This document shows positions 27,363 through 36,479 of a stretch of DNA of 64,000 nt, piece after piece. The stretch covers positions 248,001 to 312,000 of the forward strand of contig QNGA01000004.1 of NCBI GenBank assembly GCA_003298465.1. Direction: 5' to 3'. A program made the translations under genes and the position numbers. The number at the start of each line of letters is the position of its first letter. Positions within the stretch are counted from its first letter, which is position 1. The notes beneath the pieces were generated by a model that saw only the letters and a list, made by a program, of their open reading frames with translations, did not search any database and was not told where the DNA came from. This DNA comes from a halophilic archaeon. GTDB taxonomy: Archaea > Halobacteriota > Halobacteria > Halobacteriales > Haladaptataceae.

Positions 27363-27793
27363 GTGACGTTAGCACCCAGGTTTTCGCTGACTTCGCCCAG
27401 CTGGACGAAGCGGATGTTCGAGAGTCGGTCCAGCGACGTGTCGTCGAGGACGTCGGCGTCCTCGTCGAACGGATTGCCGACGTAGACCCGGACGTTCTCG
27501 AAGGCCTCTCGCCCGCGGTCCTGCTTGTACGGAAGCATGCCGCGAATCGAGCGCTTGAAGATCATGTCCGGTCGCTTCGGGTAGTACGGTCCGCTGTCGG
27601 AGCCGAGGTCGACTCGCTTGCGGAACGTGGACATCACGTCTTCTTCGCTGCCCGTGATGACCGCGTCCTCGGCGTTGACGACGGCGACCTTCTGGCCGTC
27701 CATCGCCTTCTGTGCGACCTGACTCGCCACGCGTCCGAGAATACAGTCCCGGGCGTCGACGACGACGTCCGCGTCGAATTCCGCGATACTCAT
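27356..27793 (-). CDS. rplM: 50S ribosomal protein L13
   Basis: The 145-residue protein has the L13 features [18 protein letters not shown] near the start and the [19 protein letters not shown] segment that packs on 23S rRNA. It overlaps rpl18e by four bases and rpsI by seven. Confidence 0.97.
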   Translation of the reverse strand: MSIAEFDADVVVDARDCILGRVASQVAQKAMDGQKVAVVNAEDAVITGSEEDVMSTFRKRVDLGSDSGPYYPKRPDMIFKRSIRGMLPYKQDRGREAFENVRVYVGNPFDEDADVLDDTSLDRLSNIRFVQLGEVSENLGANVTW

Positions 27794-28143
27794 CGAATCA
27801 CCCGTACGTTCGCGCCGCTGGGGTTCTGTTCGACTGCCTGTTCGAGTTCGATGGGCTCACCGTTCGCCTGCTCGATCTTCGTCTCCGCGCTCGAAGAGAA
27901 GTCGACCGCGGCGACCGTGACGTCCTTCTGGAGCGCACCGCTTCCGAGAACCTTGCCGGGCACGACGACGGTCTCGTCCTCCTGGGCGTATCGCTCGATG
28001 CGACCCAGGTTGACCTCCGCGTGCGTGCTCCGTGGTTTCTCGAGGCGCTCTGCAACGTCGCTCCACACGTCGGCCTCCGAATCGCGGGAAACCGACTTGA
28101 GTTCGGCGATAAGACTAGTGAGCCTCGGATTCGTCTTGCTCAT
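27790..28143 (-). CDS. rpl18e: 50S ribosomal protein L18e
   Basis: The 117-residue protein begins [20 protein letters not shown] and has the [20 protein letters not shown] motif of the L18e/L15 fold. It is the first protein gene after tRNA-Leu and has a good Shine-Dalgarno site (AAGGAGGAAG) seven bases before the ATG. Confidence 0.97.
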   Translation of the reverse strand: MSKTNPRLTSLIAELKSVSRDSEADVWSDVAERLEKPRSTHAEVNLGRIERYAQEDETVVVPGKVLGSGALQKDVTVAAVDFSSSAETKIEQANGEPIELEQAVEQNPSGANVRVIR

Positions 28144-28173
28144 GCTACTTCCTCCTTGTAATAAGAGCTGAAG

Positions 28174-28258
28174 TGCAGGGAGCAGGATTTGAACCTGCGG
28201 ACTCCTACGAGACAGCGCCCTGAACGCTGCGCCGTTGGCCTGACTTGGCTATCCCTGC
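28174..28258 (-). tRNA. tRNA-Leu(CAG)
   Basis: The 85-base gene has acceptor GCAGGGA/TCCCTGC, anticodon stem CAGCG/CGCTG with loop TTCAGGG and anticodon CAG, a long class II variable arm, and T arm GCAGG-TTCAAAT-CCTGC. The discriminator is A. It lies between rpoD and rpl18e, the conserved haloarchaeal position, and has no intron. Confidence 0.96.
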
Positions 28259-28429
28259 ACGCTGAGAACACGTGCGCACCCTCGCGGGTACCACACTGTT
28301 GCAGGCGACCCTTCAAACCACTTTCGGTCTGCCGATTTCCGCCGTCGAGAGCTCCGGTCCGACGACGGTCGGCAGTTGCCACTTCGCGAGCGGCGGACGC
28401 GTCAGGGAGGTTCGAAGGGCCAGTCATTG

Positions 28430-29176
28430 CTATAGTTGAATTGCTTCTTCCAGTTCGTCTGCGCGCGCTTCTATCGTGTCGACCGCTTCCAGCACGAGGT
28501 CCTCGATGGACAGCGACCCGTCAGTCTCGACGTCGAACACGAACGCGCTCGGCACGTCGTGGACCTCGACCTCCTTGCCGGGATACCGGTTCGTGAGGTC
28601 GTGGTCGAACTCCTCCGTCGGGACGAGTTCGCCGTCGTCTTCGATGACGCCGCGGAGGATTTGGGTCTCCTCTTCCTCGTACTCCTCGCGGTCGCCGACG
28701 ACTTCGACGCGCTGCAGGTGGCGATAGCCGACCGCGATGCCACCCTGGTGCTTGGCGTGGTCCTTGCCGGTCGAGAGCACGGCGTCGGCCTCGAGCTCGA
28801 GGCGCTGGTCGTCCTTGAGGTCGATGATGGGGACGTTGTCGTCCGCGGGCTGGACCATCTCGTCGGAACTGATGAGATCGCCCGAGAACGCGGTGCCCGG
28901 TCCCGACACGTCGAGACTCAGGGTCACCGTGTCACCCTCCTCGAACTCGCCGACCGGCGTGGTCAGCGGCACGAGACCGAGGCGGAGTCCGATCTGCTCG
29001 TCGAACATGACCGACGAGTTCTCGATGACCCGGATGGTGTCGATGGCCATCGTCGGCACGTCCGCGATGATCGCCCGCCGGATGCCGTTGGCGAACGCCG
29101 GCGAGACGTTGCGGACGAGGAACCGCGCCTCGCGGTCGCCGCGGTCGATGAACTCTACGTCGAAGTCTTCGCTCAT
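28430..29176 (-). CDS. rpoD: DNA-directed RNA polymerase subunit D
   Basis: The 248-residue protein is the archaeal counterpart of Rpb3 and the N-terminal half of alpha, with [41 protein letters not shown] and a C-terminal dimerisation helix. It nucleates polymerase assembly with subunit L. The protein has no Cys, so it lacks the iron-sulfur cluster found in the D subunit of some archaea such as Sulfolobus. It follows rpsK by three bases. Confidence 0.96.
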   Translation of the reverse strand: MSEDFDVEFIDRGDREARFLVRNVSPAFANGIRRAIIADVPTMAIDTIRVIENSSVMFDEQIGLRLGLVPLTTPVGEFEEGDTVTLSLDVSGPGTAFSGDLISSDEMVQPADDNVPIIDLKDDQRLELEADAVLSTGKDHAKHQGGIAVGYRHLQRVEVVGDREEYEEEETQILRGVIEDDGELVPTEEFDHDLTNRYPGKEVEVHDVPSAFVFDVETDGSLSIEDLVLEAVDTIEARADELEEAIQL

Positions 29177-29179
29177 GGG

Positions 29180-29569
29180 TTAGAATCCACTACCTTTCGG
29201 TGCGCGGGTTCCGTCGTGCGGAATCGGGGTCACGTCCTCGATGCGACCGATCTCCAGGCCGGCGCGCGCCAGCGCCCGGATGGTCGCCTGCGCGCCCGGA
29301 CCGGGGTTCTGCTGCTGGTTCCCGCCGGGGCCTCGCACGCGAACGTGGACGCCGTCGATGCCGGCGGCCTGGACCTCTTCGGCGACCGTCTCGGCCATCT
29401 GCATGGCCGCGTACGGCGAGGACTCGTCGCGGTTCTGCTTGACGACCGTCCCGCCGGAGGACTTCGCGATGGTCTCTGCACCGGTGAGGTCCGTGACGGT
29501 GATGATGGTGTTGTTGAACGATGCGTGCACGTGGGCGATGCCCCACTTCTCGTCGTCGTTTGCGCTCAT
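29180..29569 (-). CDS. rpsK: 30S ribosomal protein S11
   Basis: The 129-residue protein has the S11 hallmarks [20 protein letters not shown] near the start, [15 protein letters not shown] and the C-terminal [21 protein letters not shown] with [10 protein letters not shown]. It binds the 30S platform near the E site. It overlaps rpsD by four bases. Confidence 0.97.
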   Translation of the reverse strand: MSANDDEKWGIAHVHASFNNTIITVTDLTGAETIAKSSGGTVVKQNRDESSPYAAMQMAETVAEEVQAAGIDGVHVRVRGPGGNQQQNPGPGAQATIRALARAGLEIGRIEDVTPIPHDGTRAPKGSGF

Positions 29570-30087
29570 TCGTTATCCCCCGCGCGTTCGGGATGGAGTT
29601 CGTCCGAAAGCGGGCTGTTCTCGTCGAACTCGACGGTCGCTTCCTCGTCGACTTCGACCTTGTAGGAGGGCACCGACACGCGACGGCCGTCCACGCGGAC
29701 GTGACCGTGCGTGATGAACTGTCGCGCCTGCTCGGGCGTGTTCGCCAGGCCTTTGCGGTAGGCGACCGTCTGGAGGCGACGCTCGAGCACGTCGGTGAGC
29801 TCCAGCAGCAGCACGTCGCCGAGTTCGTCGCCCTCGTCGAGGACGCCGATGCGCTTCAGCCGGGAGACGAACTCCTCGCCCTCGCCGGACTCCTCGCCGG
29901 TCATGCCGCCGAGCAGCTGGCGGGCCTCGCGCCGGAAGTTACGGAGCTGACTCTGGGACCGCCAGAGCTCCTCCTTGTTCGCGAGCCCGTAGCGGTCCAT
30001 CAGGCTCTGCTCCTCGGCGATGCGCTCGCCCTGGAACGGGTGGTTCGGGGTCTCGTAGAACTTCGTGTTCTCGCCAGGTAGCGACAT
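29566..30087 (-). CDS. rpsD: 30S ribosomal protein S4
   Basis: The 173-residue protein has the archaeal S4/S9e layout: an N-terminal [17 protein letters not shown] segment, a helical middle and an S4 RNA-binding domain ([20 protein letters not shown]). An acidic C-terminal tail follows. It is an early 16S rRNA-binding protein. Its ATG abuts the rpsM stop with a one-base overlap. Confidence 0.97.
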   Translation of the reverse strand: MSLPGENTKFYETPNHPFQGERIAEEQSLMDRYGLANKEELWRSQSQLRNFRREARQLLGGMTGEESGEGEEFVSRLKRIGVLDEGDELGDVLLLELTDVLERRLQTVAYRKGLANTPEQARQFITHGHVRVDGRRVSVPSYKVEVDEEATVEFDENSPLSDELHPERAGDNE

Positions 30088-30602
30088 TACTCCTCACCAG
30101 CCTCCTCTTCGGCGGCCTGTTCTTCCTTGATCTCTTCGACGTTCACGCCGATGGTCCCCTCGGTACGACCCGTGGACTTGGTTCGCTGACCGCGAACCTT
30201 CTGCCCGCGCTTGTGGCGAGCGCCCTTGTACGAGTCGATCATCTTCATCCGGTTGATGTCCTGCCGACGCGTCATCTGCAGGTCGTTGCCGGTCTCGTGG
30301 GTGGTCTCGCCGGAGAAGTACCCGTTGCGGTGGTTCGCGAGCCACTCGGGGATTTCGTCGGCGTACGTCTCGACGGCCTCGACGACGCGTTCGATCTCCT
30401 CGTCGTCGAGTCGACCGAACGTCGCCATCCGGTCGATGTCCGCCTTGTCGGCGATGATTCTTGCGGTCCGACGACCGATCCCGTTCATCTCGCTCAGGGA
30501 TCGCTCCACCGTCTTCGTCCCATCGAGGTCGGTTTGCCCGATGCGGACGAAGTATCGGAGGTCGTCGTCGTCCTCCTCGTCCTGTGGTTGTTCCGTACTC
30601 AT
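30087..30602 (-). CDS. rpsM: 30S ribosomal protein S13
   Basis: The 171-residue protein starts [15 protein letters not shown] with an acidic extension, then [20 protein letters not shown] and the [18 protein letters not shown] helix-two-turn-helix. The basic [19 protein letters not shown] stretch contacts rRNA at the head of the 30S subunit. The open frame runs back into tRNA-Ser, so the ATG at 30602 is the correct start. It heads the S13-S4-S11-RpoD operon. Confidence 0.97.
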   Translation of the reverse strand: MSTEQPQDEEDDDDLRYFVRIGQTDLDGTKTVERSLSEMNGIGRRTARIIADKADIDRMATFGRLDDEEIERVVEAVETYADEIPEWLANHRNGYFSGETTHETGNDLQMTRRQDINRMKMIDSYKGARHKRGQKVRGQRTKSTGRTEGTIGVNVEEIKEEQAAEEEAGEE

Positions 30603-30629
30603 GGTTGGTCTTTTCGAGCGATGTCGGAG

Positions 30630-30714
30630 CGTCGAGGGAGGGATTCGAACCCTCGAGGCTTGACGCCACAGAGTTAGCAACCCTGCGCCGTGGGCCAGAC
30701 TAGGCTACCTCGAC
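30630..30714 (-). tRNA. tRNA-Ser(GCT)
   Basis: The 85-base class II gene has acceptor GTCGAGG/CCTCGAC, an anticodon stem CAGGG/CTCTG with one G-U pair around TTGCTAA (anticodon GCT), a long variable arm and T arm GAGGG-TTCGAAT-CCCTC. The discriminator is G, as expected for serine. It stands just before rpsM and is probably cotranscribed with the ribosomal operon. Confidence 0.96.
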
Positions 30715-30862
30715 ACACACTTACGTTCGCCCTCTCGGACTCGGGACGTCACGCCCCTACAGTTCACTGCACTCGTACGTTGGACGAGGGGTTATTTAAG
30801 CCCAACGAATCCACTGGAGGAGAACGGTCTCCGGCCCCGGGTTGCCGGCGTCTCGACCGGAG

Positions 30863-31744
30863 TCAGTCCCCGCTGACCTCGGCGAGGTTCGCGGCGTCGG
30901 TCACCTCGATGCCGCCGGCCAGCGTCCGGTGGGGGTAGGGGATGTCGATGCCCTCGTCGTCGAAGCGTCGCTTGACCGCCGAGACGTACTCCGCGCGCGT
31001 CCGGACGAAGTCGCTCCGCGCGGGGTCTGCGATCCAGAACCGCGACCGGAGTCCGACCGCGGAGTCGCCCAGTTCGGTCAACCGCACCGACGGTTCGGGG
31101 TCGTCCAGCACGTCGGGGTGCTCTCGCGCCTCGTCGACGATTACCTCCGTCGCCCGCTCGACGTCGTCGTCGTAGCCGATGCCGAAGTCGAAGGTCACCC
31201 GGAGTCTGTCGTTCGCCACCGGGTTCTTGATGACGCCGTCCGTGAGCACGGAGTTCGGCACGGTCAGCCGTTCGTTGTCGAACGTCCGTACGCGAGTCAC
31301 CCGGAGGCTGATGTCCTCGACGACGCCCTTGTACTTCCCGTCGTCCCACTCTATCCAGTCGCCGATCTTGAACGGCTTGTCCGTGAAGATGAACACGCCG
31401 GCGACGAAGTTGGCGATGATGTCCTGGAGCGCGAAACCGACGGCCAGCGTCGCGGCCGCGGCGACGGTGGCGAGCGCCGAGAGAATGTTGCCGTAGTCCG
31501 CGAAGCCGAAGGCGAGCGCGACGGCCGCGAACAGGACGCCGAAGTGAGCCAGCTTCGCCAGCGGCTTCGTCACGCTCTGGTCGTAGTCCCGGCTGTCGAG
31601 GACGCGTCGCACGACCGGGAGCACGGCCAGCCGACCGACGAGATACAGCGCGGCGAACGAGCCGACGAAGTACAGCGACTGCGTGACCGCTATCGCGTAC
31701 TCGGTTTCGAGAATCCGGTCGAGGAACGGCAGGGGAGTCACCAT
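30863..31744 (-). CDS. Small-conductance mechanosensitive channel, MscS family
   Basis: The 293-residue protein has three helices in the first 115 residues, a pore-helix region (VAAAATLAVGFALQDIIANF) and the MscS motifs IGDWIEWDDGKYKG and LTVPNSVLTDGVIKNP. It gates in response to membrane tension. Its start overlaps the stop of the YhbY gene by one base, so the two are cotranscribed. It is a paralogue of the channel at 7891-8754. Confidence 0.92.
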   Translation of the reverse strand: MVTPLPFLDRILETEYAIAVTQSLYFVGSFAALYLVGRLAVLPVVRRVLDSRDYDQSVTKPLAKLAHFGVLFAAVALAFGFADYGNILSALATVAAAATLAVGFALQDIIANFVAGVFIFTDKPFKIGDWIEWDDGKYKGVVEDISLRVTRVRTFDNERLTVPNSVLTDGVIKNPVANDRLRVTFDFGIGYDDDVERATEVIVDEAREHPDVLDDPEPSVRLTELGDSAVGLRSRFWIADPARSDFVRTRAEYVSAVKRRFDDEGIDIPYPHRTLAGGIEVTDAANLAEVSGD

Positions 31745-31989
31745 CAGTGGTACACTGCGGTGTTCCCCCGCGTCTCCACGAGGTCGGCACCGACGCGCTC
31801 GGCGAGGTCCGCGGCGAGTTCGTCCGTCGACGTGCCGCCGCGCGCCGCCCGGAGGAACTTCACCTTCACGAGTTCGCGGTCTGACAGCTGGTCGTCGAGT
31901 TCGCCGGTCACCGATTCGAGGCCGCTCTTGCCGACCCAGACGGTCACGTCGAGGTCGTGTGCCTTCTTCCGGAGATCCTGGTCGGTCAT
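31744..31989 (-). CDS. YhbY/CRS1 (CRM-domain) RNA-binding protein
   Basis: The 81-residue protein is a single CRM domain: LRKKAHDLDVTVWVGKSGL supplies the GxxG-type KH-like loop, and LVKVKFLRAARGG and LVETRGNTAVYH follow. Bacterial YhbY and plant CRS1 domains bind rRNA or introns and aid ribosome maturation. In this window it pairs with an MscS gene, with no RNase P or ribosome-assembly partner next to it. Confidence 0.9.
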   Translation of the reverse strand: MTDQDLRKKAHDLDVTVWVGKSGLESVTGELDDQLSDRELVKVKFLRAARGGTSTDELAADLAERVGADLVETRGNTAVYH

Positions 31990-32073
31990 GACGAACGGAC
32001 CTTGGCGGCGGTCCCGTTTAAAAGTTCTACTCCCGACGAAGGGCCTTTACTCCGCGCGCCCCACGCTCGAACG

Positions 32074-32559
32074 ATGGCCACGTATCAGCGGGAGGTCCGG
32101 GTCGACGCACCGCTCGACGAGGTCTGGGCGTTCCACTCCGCGATAGACGGCCTGGAGGCGCTCACGCCCGACTGGATGAACCTCCGCGTCGAGGCGATGC
32201 GGGGACCGGACGGCGACCCCGACCCCGAGGTGCTCTCCCCCGGCACCAGAATCAGGCTCGCGGCGCGGCCGTTCGGCGTCGGCCCGCCCCAACGGTGGGT
32301 GTCGGAGATAACGCGCCGGGAGCGCGAGGACGGCGCGGCCATCTTCGAGGACGTGATGCACGACGGCCCGTTCGAGAAGTGGCGACACACCCACCAGTTC
32401 TTCGCCACAGACGGCGGAACGCTGGTGCGAGACCGCGTCGAGTACGAGTTCCCGGGCGGGCCGGCCGGGCGGGCGGTCGGCCCGCTCGGACGGGTGGGCT
32501 TCGAGCCGATGTTCCGGTACCGTCACCGGAAGACGAAGGAACTGCTCGAACGACGCTGA
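32074..32559 (+). CDS. SRPBCC (START/polyketide cyclase-like) family protein
   Basis: The 161-residue protein starts MATYQREVRVDAPLDEVWAF, the standard first strand of the helix-grip fold, and has the WVSEI, FEDVMHDGPFEKW and HTHQFFATDGG strands. These proteins bind hydrophobic ligands or modify lipids, but the ligand here is unknown. The ATG at 32074 gives the family N-terminus; upstream in-frame codons are not conserved-looking. It is divergent from the YhbY gene. Confidence 0.84.
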   Translation: MATYQREVRVDAPLDEVWAFHSAIDGLEALTPDWMNLRVEAMRGPDGDPDPEVLSPGTRIRLAARPFGVGPPQRWVSEITRREREDGAAIFEDVMHDGPFEKWRHTHQFFATDGGTLVRDRVEYEFPGGPAGRAVGPLGRVGFEPMFRYRHRKTKELLERR

Positions 32560-32721
32560 GCGACCGCGTCGGAGCGACGGCGGGCACCGACTGCGAGGCG
32601 ACCGGGACGCGGCGGTCACGTGCACGTCGGAACGCAGTCGTCTCGGTGTCGAAACGACAACTGCCGAGAAGCGAGAACCGACGACGGGGTCGCGACGCCG
32701 GGACGGACGACGCCGAGTCGG

Positions 32722-33294
32722 TTACTCGTACTCGCCGAACTCGCCGTAGTCGCCGCCGAACTTCATGAAGAAGTACGCCAGTCCGAGCGTGGTCATCAGC
32801 GCGCCGGAGGTGGCGACGCCGAGCGTCTTCGCGCCCTTGGGCACCGCCGGCTCGGAGGACCCGCCCGAGGAGGCCCCGCCCTTCTGGACCGTGACGGTAC
32901 CGGTCATCCCCATCGCCTTGTGGGGGCTGCAGTAGTACTCGTAGGACCCGGTGGCTTCGAAGGTGTGCTCGTGGGTGTGACCCTTGTCGTACAGCTTCGA
33001 CTCGCCGCCCTTCGTCCCCTCCCAGTTGGAGCCTTCGGGCTGGCTCTGGACGACGATGTTGTGGCCGCTGCCTTCCCAGACCCACTTCACCGTCGTGCCG
33101 GGCGCGACGGTGATTTCCGCCGGGTCGAACTCGTTGTCGACGACCTTCACCGTCTTCGTGCCGCCACCGCCGCCGCTTTCGCCGCCGCCTTCCTGGGCGC
33201 TCACGCCCCCGACCGCGCCGGTAGCAGCCGCACCGGCCGTCCCGAGCATGAACCCGCGTCGCGTCACCGAACCAGTCGTTTCCCCATCTGTCAT
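32722..33294 (-). CDS. Halocyanin-like blue copper protein, C-terminally anchored
   Basis: The 190-residue protein has a twin-arginine signal (TRRGFMLGTAGAAATGA), a Gly/Ser linker, a plastocyanin-type domain with copper ligands His in SGHNIVV and Cys, His, Met in YYCSPHKAMGM, then a Gly/Ser-rich linker and a C-terminal membrane helix (near 158-178). It should carry electrons on the outer face of the membrane. The ATG at 33294 is chosen because the Tat signal starts shortly after; a TATA-like sequence lies about 28 bases upstream. Confidence 0.92.
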   Translation of the reverse strand: MTDGETTGSVTRRGFMLGTAGAAATGAVGGVSAQEGGGESGGGGGTKTVKVVDNEFDPAEITVAPGTTVKWVWEGSGHNIVVQSQPEGSNWEGTKGGESKLYDKGHTHEHTFEATGSYEYYCSPHKAMGMTGTVTVQKGGASSGGSSEPAVPKGAKTLGVATSGALMTTLGLAYFFMKFGGDYGEFGEYE

Positions 33295-33442
33295 GGCCGG
33301 GGCTTTGGACCGACGGTTACTGAATACTTTGGTTTGCACCCACCGTGTTACTTCGTCGGATGCGCTTTCTTCCGTCGCTCAGCACTCGAAACGCCGGACC
33401 GAAATCGTGTCCGCGCTCCGTGCGGTCGCCCGTCGAACGACG

Positions 33443-34498
33443 CTACAGCCGGTAGTCGTGCTCGCCGGTCTCCGTGTCGAGGAACGCCGCGAGCAGGTCG
33501 ATGGCTGCCGCGACGTCGTCGCCGTGGACGCTCTCGGTGACGGTGTGGAGGTAGCGCGTCGGGACCGAGATGGCACCGACGGGCTTCGCGCCGTGGGTGT
33601 TCTGGAATCCGGCGGTGTCCGTGCCGCCGGAGGGGAGTATCTCGGTCTGGTGTGGAATCCCGCGTCGCTCGGCGACCGACCGCATCCGGCGGTGGACCTT
33701 CGGCGTCGTCACGACGCTGCCGTCCTTGAGCTTCACCGCGGCACCCTCGCCGAGTTCGGTCACGTAGTCGGCCTCCTTCTCCACCGCGGGCACGTCCTGG
33801 GCGACTGTCACGTCGAGCGCGACGGCGAGGTCCGGGTCGAGGTCGACGCCGAGTGCGGGGGCACCCCGGATGCCGATCTCCTCCTGGACGGTCGCACAGA
33901 AGTGGACCGTCACGTCGGGGTCGTCGACGCGCTTCGCGGCTTCCAGCATCGCGAACAGGCAGACGCGGTCGTCGAGCGCCTTGCCCGTGACGTGCTCGCC
34001 GACGCGGGTCGTCGTCTGCTCCATCGTGACGAGGTCCCCGACGGCGACGCGCTCGTTCGCTTCCTCGGCGGGCAGTCCGAGGTCGACGTGAACGTCCTCG
34101 ACGCCCTGTTCGTCCTCGTCGTCGTCCAGCAGGTGCGGCGGCACCGAGCCGATGACCCCCGTCAGGTCGTCCGCTTCGGTGTGGACCGTGACGCGCTGTG
34201 CCTTCAGGACCCGCGGGTCCCACCCTCCGAGGGCGTCGAGCGCGAGGAACCCGTCCTCGTCGACGTGCCGGACCATGAACCCTATCTCGTCCATGTGCGC
34301 CGCGACGGCGACCTCGTAGTCGGCGTCGCCGTGGACCGTCCCGACGACGTTGCCCATCGCGTCCGTTCGCACCTCGTCCACTACCCCGTCGAACTCCCGC
34401 CGAACGACCGCCCGCACGCGGTCCTCGTACCCCGGCGCGCCGCTCGTCTCGGTGAGTTCCCGAAGCAGGTCGTAGTCGAACGCGAACTCGTTCGTCAT
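33443..34498 (-). CDS. M42 family aminopeptidase (TET-like)
   Basis: The 351-residue protein has the M42 layout: an N-terminal SGAPGYEDRVRAVVRRE, the metal His-Asp of VAAHMDEIGFMVRH, ALDDRVCLFAMLEAAK, the catalytic Glu pair in VQEEIGIRGA, and the late SGGTDTAGFQNTHGAKP and PTRYLHTVTE with metal ligands. It should form a tetrahedral dodecamer that degrades peptides in the cytoplasm. The start at 34498 is preferred over an upstream in-frame codon because a TATA-like GGTTTATGCC lies about 30 bases before it. Confidence 0.92.
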   Translation of the reverse strand: MTNEFAFDYDLLRELTETSGAPGYEDRVRAVVRREFDGVVDEVRTDAMGNVVGTVHGDADYEVAVAAHMDEIGFMVRHVDEDGFLALDALGGWDPRVLKAQRVTVHTEADDLTGVIGSVPPHLLDDDEDEQGVEDVHVDLGLPAEEANERVAVGDLVTMEQTTTRVGEHVTGKALDDRVCLFAMLEAAKRVDDPDVTVHFCATVQEEIGIRGAPALGVDLDPDLAVALDVTVAQDVPAVEKEADYVTELGEGAAVKLKDGSVVTTPKVHRRMRSVAERRGIPHQTEILPSGGTDTAGFQNTHGAKPVGAISVPTRYLHTVTESVHGDDVAAAIDLLAAFLDTETGEHDYRL

Positions 34499-34612
34499 CC
34501 CCGGGTCATCTGGTGGCGAGTGGCATAAACCCACGCGAACGGGCTATAAACTCACAACTTGTTTAGTGTTGTTCCGGAACGTTTTTGCCACGTAATCACA
34601 CAATTGCCTTAC

Positions 34613-34870
34613 ATGGTAGACAAGGAAGCCGAATTCCGACAGCAGTTCCACGACGCGTTCGAGGGCGCGGACTACCCCGTCAGCAACCCCATGGACCTCG
34701 TCCCGGCGCTCCCGAACGGACCCGGCACCCGGTTCGAGGCCGGCGACACGAGTTTCACGGCGATGGAACTGGCGACGAAGATGTCCGACGTGCAGGACTT
34801 CCCCTACGACGACGTCGACACGCTCGTCGACGACCTCGTCGAGGGGCTCAGACAGAAGGACATGCTGTAG
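34613..34870 (+). CDS. MTH865-like family protein
   Basis: The 85-residue helical protein (MVDKEAEFRQQFHDAFEGAD...) matches the small MTH865 family known from a methanogen structure and present across haloarchaea. Its function is unknown. It looks like a compact EF-hand-like helical bundle with GPGTRFEAGDTSFTAMEL in the centre. The start at 34613 is preferred to an upstream frame because a GTTTTTGCC element lies about 30 bases before it. It is convergent with the next gene with no gap. Confidence 0.82.
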   Translation: MVDKEAEFRQQFHDAFEGADYPVSNPMDLVPALPNGPGTRFEAGDTSFTAMELATKMSDVQDFPYDDVDTLVDDLVEGLRQKDML

Positions 34871-35113
34871 TCAGTCGTCTTCCTCTTCTTCGGTCGGCAT
34901 CGCGACGAGCAGCACCTCCCAGACGTCGTGTTGCTCGTTGAATCGGCTGTTCAGGACGCGGTCTTCCTCTCCGATGGGAATCGGTTGCTGGGGCCGAGAC
35001 AGTTCGAGCCACGTCAGCGTCGGTTCCGTTATCTCCATCTCGGCGATGTCCTCGGAGGGTATCGGCTCCGCTCCCGACTCCTCCACTCCCATCTGTGGGT
35101 CGTGACGTTCCAT
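34871..35113 (-). CDS. Small acidic haloarchaeal protein
   Basis: The 80-residue protein is acidic (Glu-rich tail) and Pro-rich, without a membrane segment. I do not recognise its family. The DRVLNSRFNEQHDVWEVLLVAMP stretch suggests a small folded beta element. It converges with the MTH865-like gene and is transcribed from its own promoter region around 35130-35150. Confidence 0.6.
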   Translation of the reverse strand: MERHDPQMGVEESGAEPIPSEDIAEMEITEPTLTWLELSRPQQPIPIGEEDRVLNSRFNEQHDVWEVLLVAMPTEEEEDD

Positions 35114-35205
35114 GATAAAACCCCACAGTCGGTTCTACAGCGGTTCACATAACTGTGCTGGCGCGAACGCCGACTCGGACCGTGGCGGACCGCTCGCCGG
35201 CGATT

Positions 35206-36267
35206 TCAGCGCTCGACCTGCGGGTCGTCGGGCACCGCCTCGCGCTGGTCGGGATGCCGGGGATGTTCGTCGGCGTAGACGTGGTCGAACATCGCGTCCG
35301 TGTCGAAGCCGTCGTGAGCCTCCGCGGCGTCGACCGCTTCGGCGACCCGTGCCTCGCAGTCCTCGCGTAGGGCCGCTTCGTCCTCGTCGGTCCAACCGTG
35401 CTCGGCCTGGAGGTACTCCCGGGTGCGCTCGATGGGGTCTTTCTCGACCCACTCCTCGACCTCGGCCTCCTCGCGGTACTTCGAGGGGTCGTCGGTCGTC
35501 GTGTGTGCGCCCTGTCGGTAGGTGACCGCCTCGATGAGCACCGGTTCGCCCCGGCGCGCGCGTTCGAGCGCCTCGGTGACCGCGCGGTAGACGGTGAACA
35601 CGTCGTTGCCGTCGATGCGCATCCCGTCGAAGCCGTAGGCGTCGGCCTTCTGGGCGATGGTCGCGCTCGCCGTCTGGCGCTCGCGCGGGACCGAGATGGC
35701 GTACTGGTTGTTCTGACAGAAGAAGACGACGGGCGCGTCGAACACGCCGGCGAAGTTCATCGCCTCGTGGAAGTCGCCCTCGCTGGTCGCGCCGTCACCG
35801 AAGCTCGCCAGCGCGGCCGCGTCGTCGCCGTCGTAGTCCGCCGCCATCCCGACGCCGACGGCGTGCGGAAGCTGAGTGGCGATGGGGATGGTGGGAGTGA
35901 ACGTCCGCAGTCCGTCGGGGTCCTCGCGGTCGACGTAGTTGCCCGCGCCGAGCAGGTGCAGGAGGACGTCGCGCATCGAGTGTCCCCGCGTGAGATACAT
36001 CGCGTGGTCGCGGTACGTCGGGAAGCAGTAATCGTCGGTCGAGAGCGCGTAGGCCGCCCCGACCTGCGCCGCCTCCTGCCCCTTGAGGGGTGCGTACGTC
36101 CCGATGCGTCCCTGGCGGTGTAGCGACACGGCCTTCTCGTCGAACGTCCGTGCGAGCACCTGAAGGCGGTAGACGTTCCGCGCGTCCTCCGCCGACAGTT
36201 CGACCTCGCCGTCGACGGTTCCGTCCGGTGCGACGACCTGCGTCACGTCAGGAGCCTGTGAAGCCAT
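35206..36267 (-). CDS. Pyruvate/2-oxoacid dehydrogenase E1 component, alpha subunit (orphan)
   Basis: The 353-residue protein has the E1 alpha features: YRLQVLARTFDEKAVSLHRQGR, GDGATSEGDFHEAMNFAGVF as the ThDP/Mg motif (GDG...N) and QNNQYAISVPRE. It decarboxylates a 2-oxoacid with thiamine diphosphate. E1 works as an alpha2-beta2 enzyme, but no E1 beta, E2 or E3 gene is in the neighbourhood, so it either uses a distant partner or acts in another role. The promoter carries a perfect palindrome. Confidence 0.88.
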   Translation of the reverse strand: MASQAPDVTQVVAPDGTVDGEVELSAEDARNVYRLQVLARTFDEKAVSLHRQGRIGTYAPLKGQEAAQVGAAYALSTDDYCFPTYRDHAMYLTRGHSMRDVLLHLLGAGNYVDREDPDGLRTFTPTIPIATQLPHAVGVGMAADYDGDDAAALASFGDGATSEGDFHEAMNFAGVFDAPVVFFCQNNQYAISVPRERQTASATIAQKADAYGFDGMRIDGNDVFTVYRAVTEALERARRGEPVLIEAVTYRQGAHTTTDDPSKYREEAEVEEWVEKDPIERTREYLQAEHGWTDEDEAALREDCEARVAEAVDAAEAHDGFDTDAMFDHVYADEHPRHPDQREAVPDDPQVER

Positions 36268-36286
36268 TCTTGGAAAACACCGACTG

Positions 36287-36320
36287 TCTATCGATAGAAC
36301 ACGCTCTTTCGTTATAAAAC
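36287..36320 (-). promoter_or_regulatory. Promoter with palindromic operator upstream of the E1 alpha gene
   Basis: On the minus strand GTTTTATAAC (36311-36320) is a good TATA box and predicts transcription starting near 36292. The perfect palindrome TCTATCGATAGA (36287-36298) overlaps this predicted start, which is where a repressor would act. Divergently, a TATATA element lies at 36334-36341. Confidence 0.5.
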
Positions 36321-36479
36321 ATCGCCGAGGTCCGTATATATCTCTGAATCACAATGGAGTACTTGTACCCCGACGACGACATTTCGAATCCTCCCCCGGT
36401 ACGAACCGTCTTTTTCGACGATTCTTCGGGATGTTCCGATTCGAAACACTTAGGCGGCGACCCGGAGACACGATGGCGT

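Noticed and set aside
36354..36479. Upstream extension of the M28 peptidase
   Set aside because: The upstream ATG is only about 18 bases after a TATA element and the extra residues do not look like part of the enzyme; the ATG at 36480 has a better-placed promoter.
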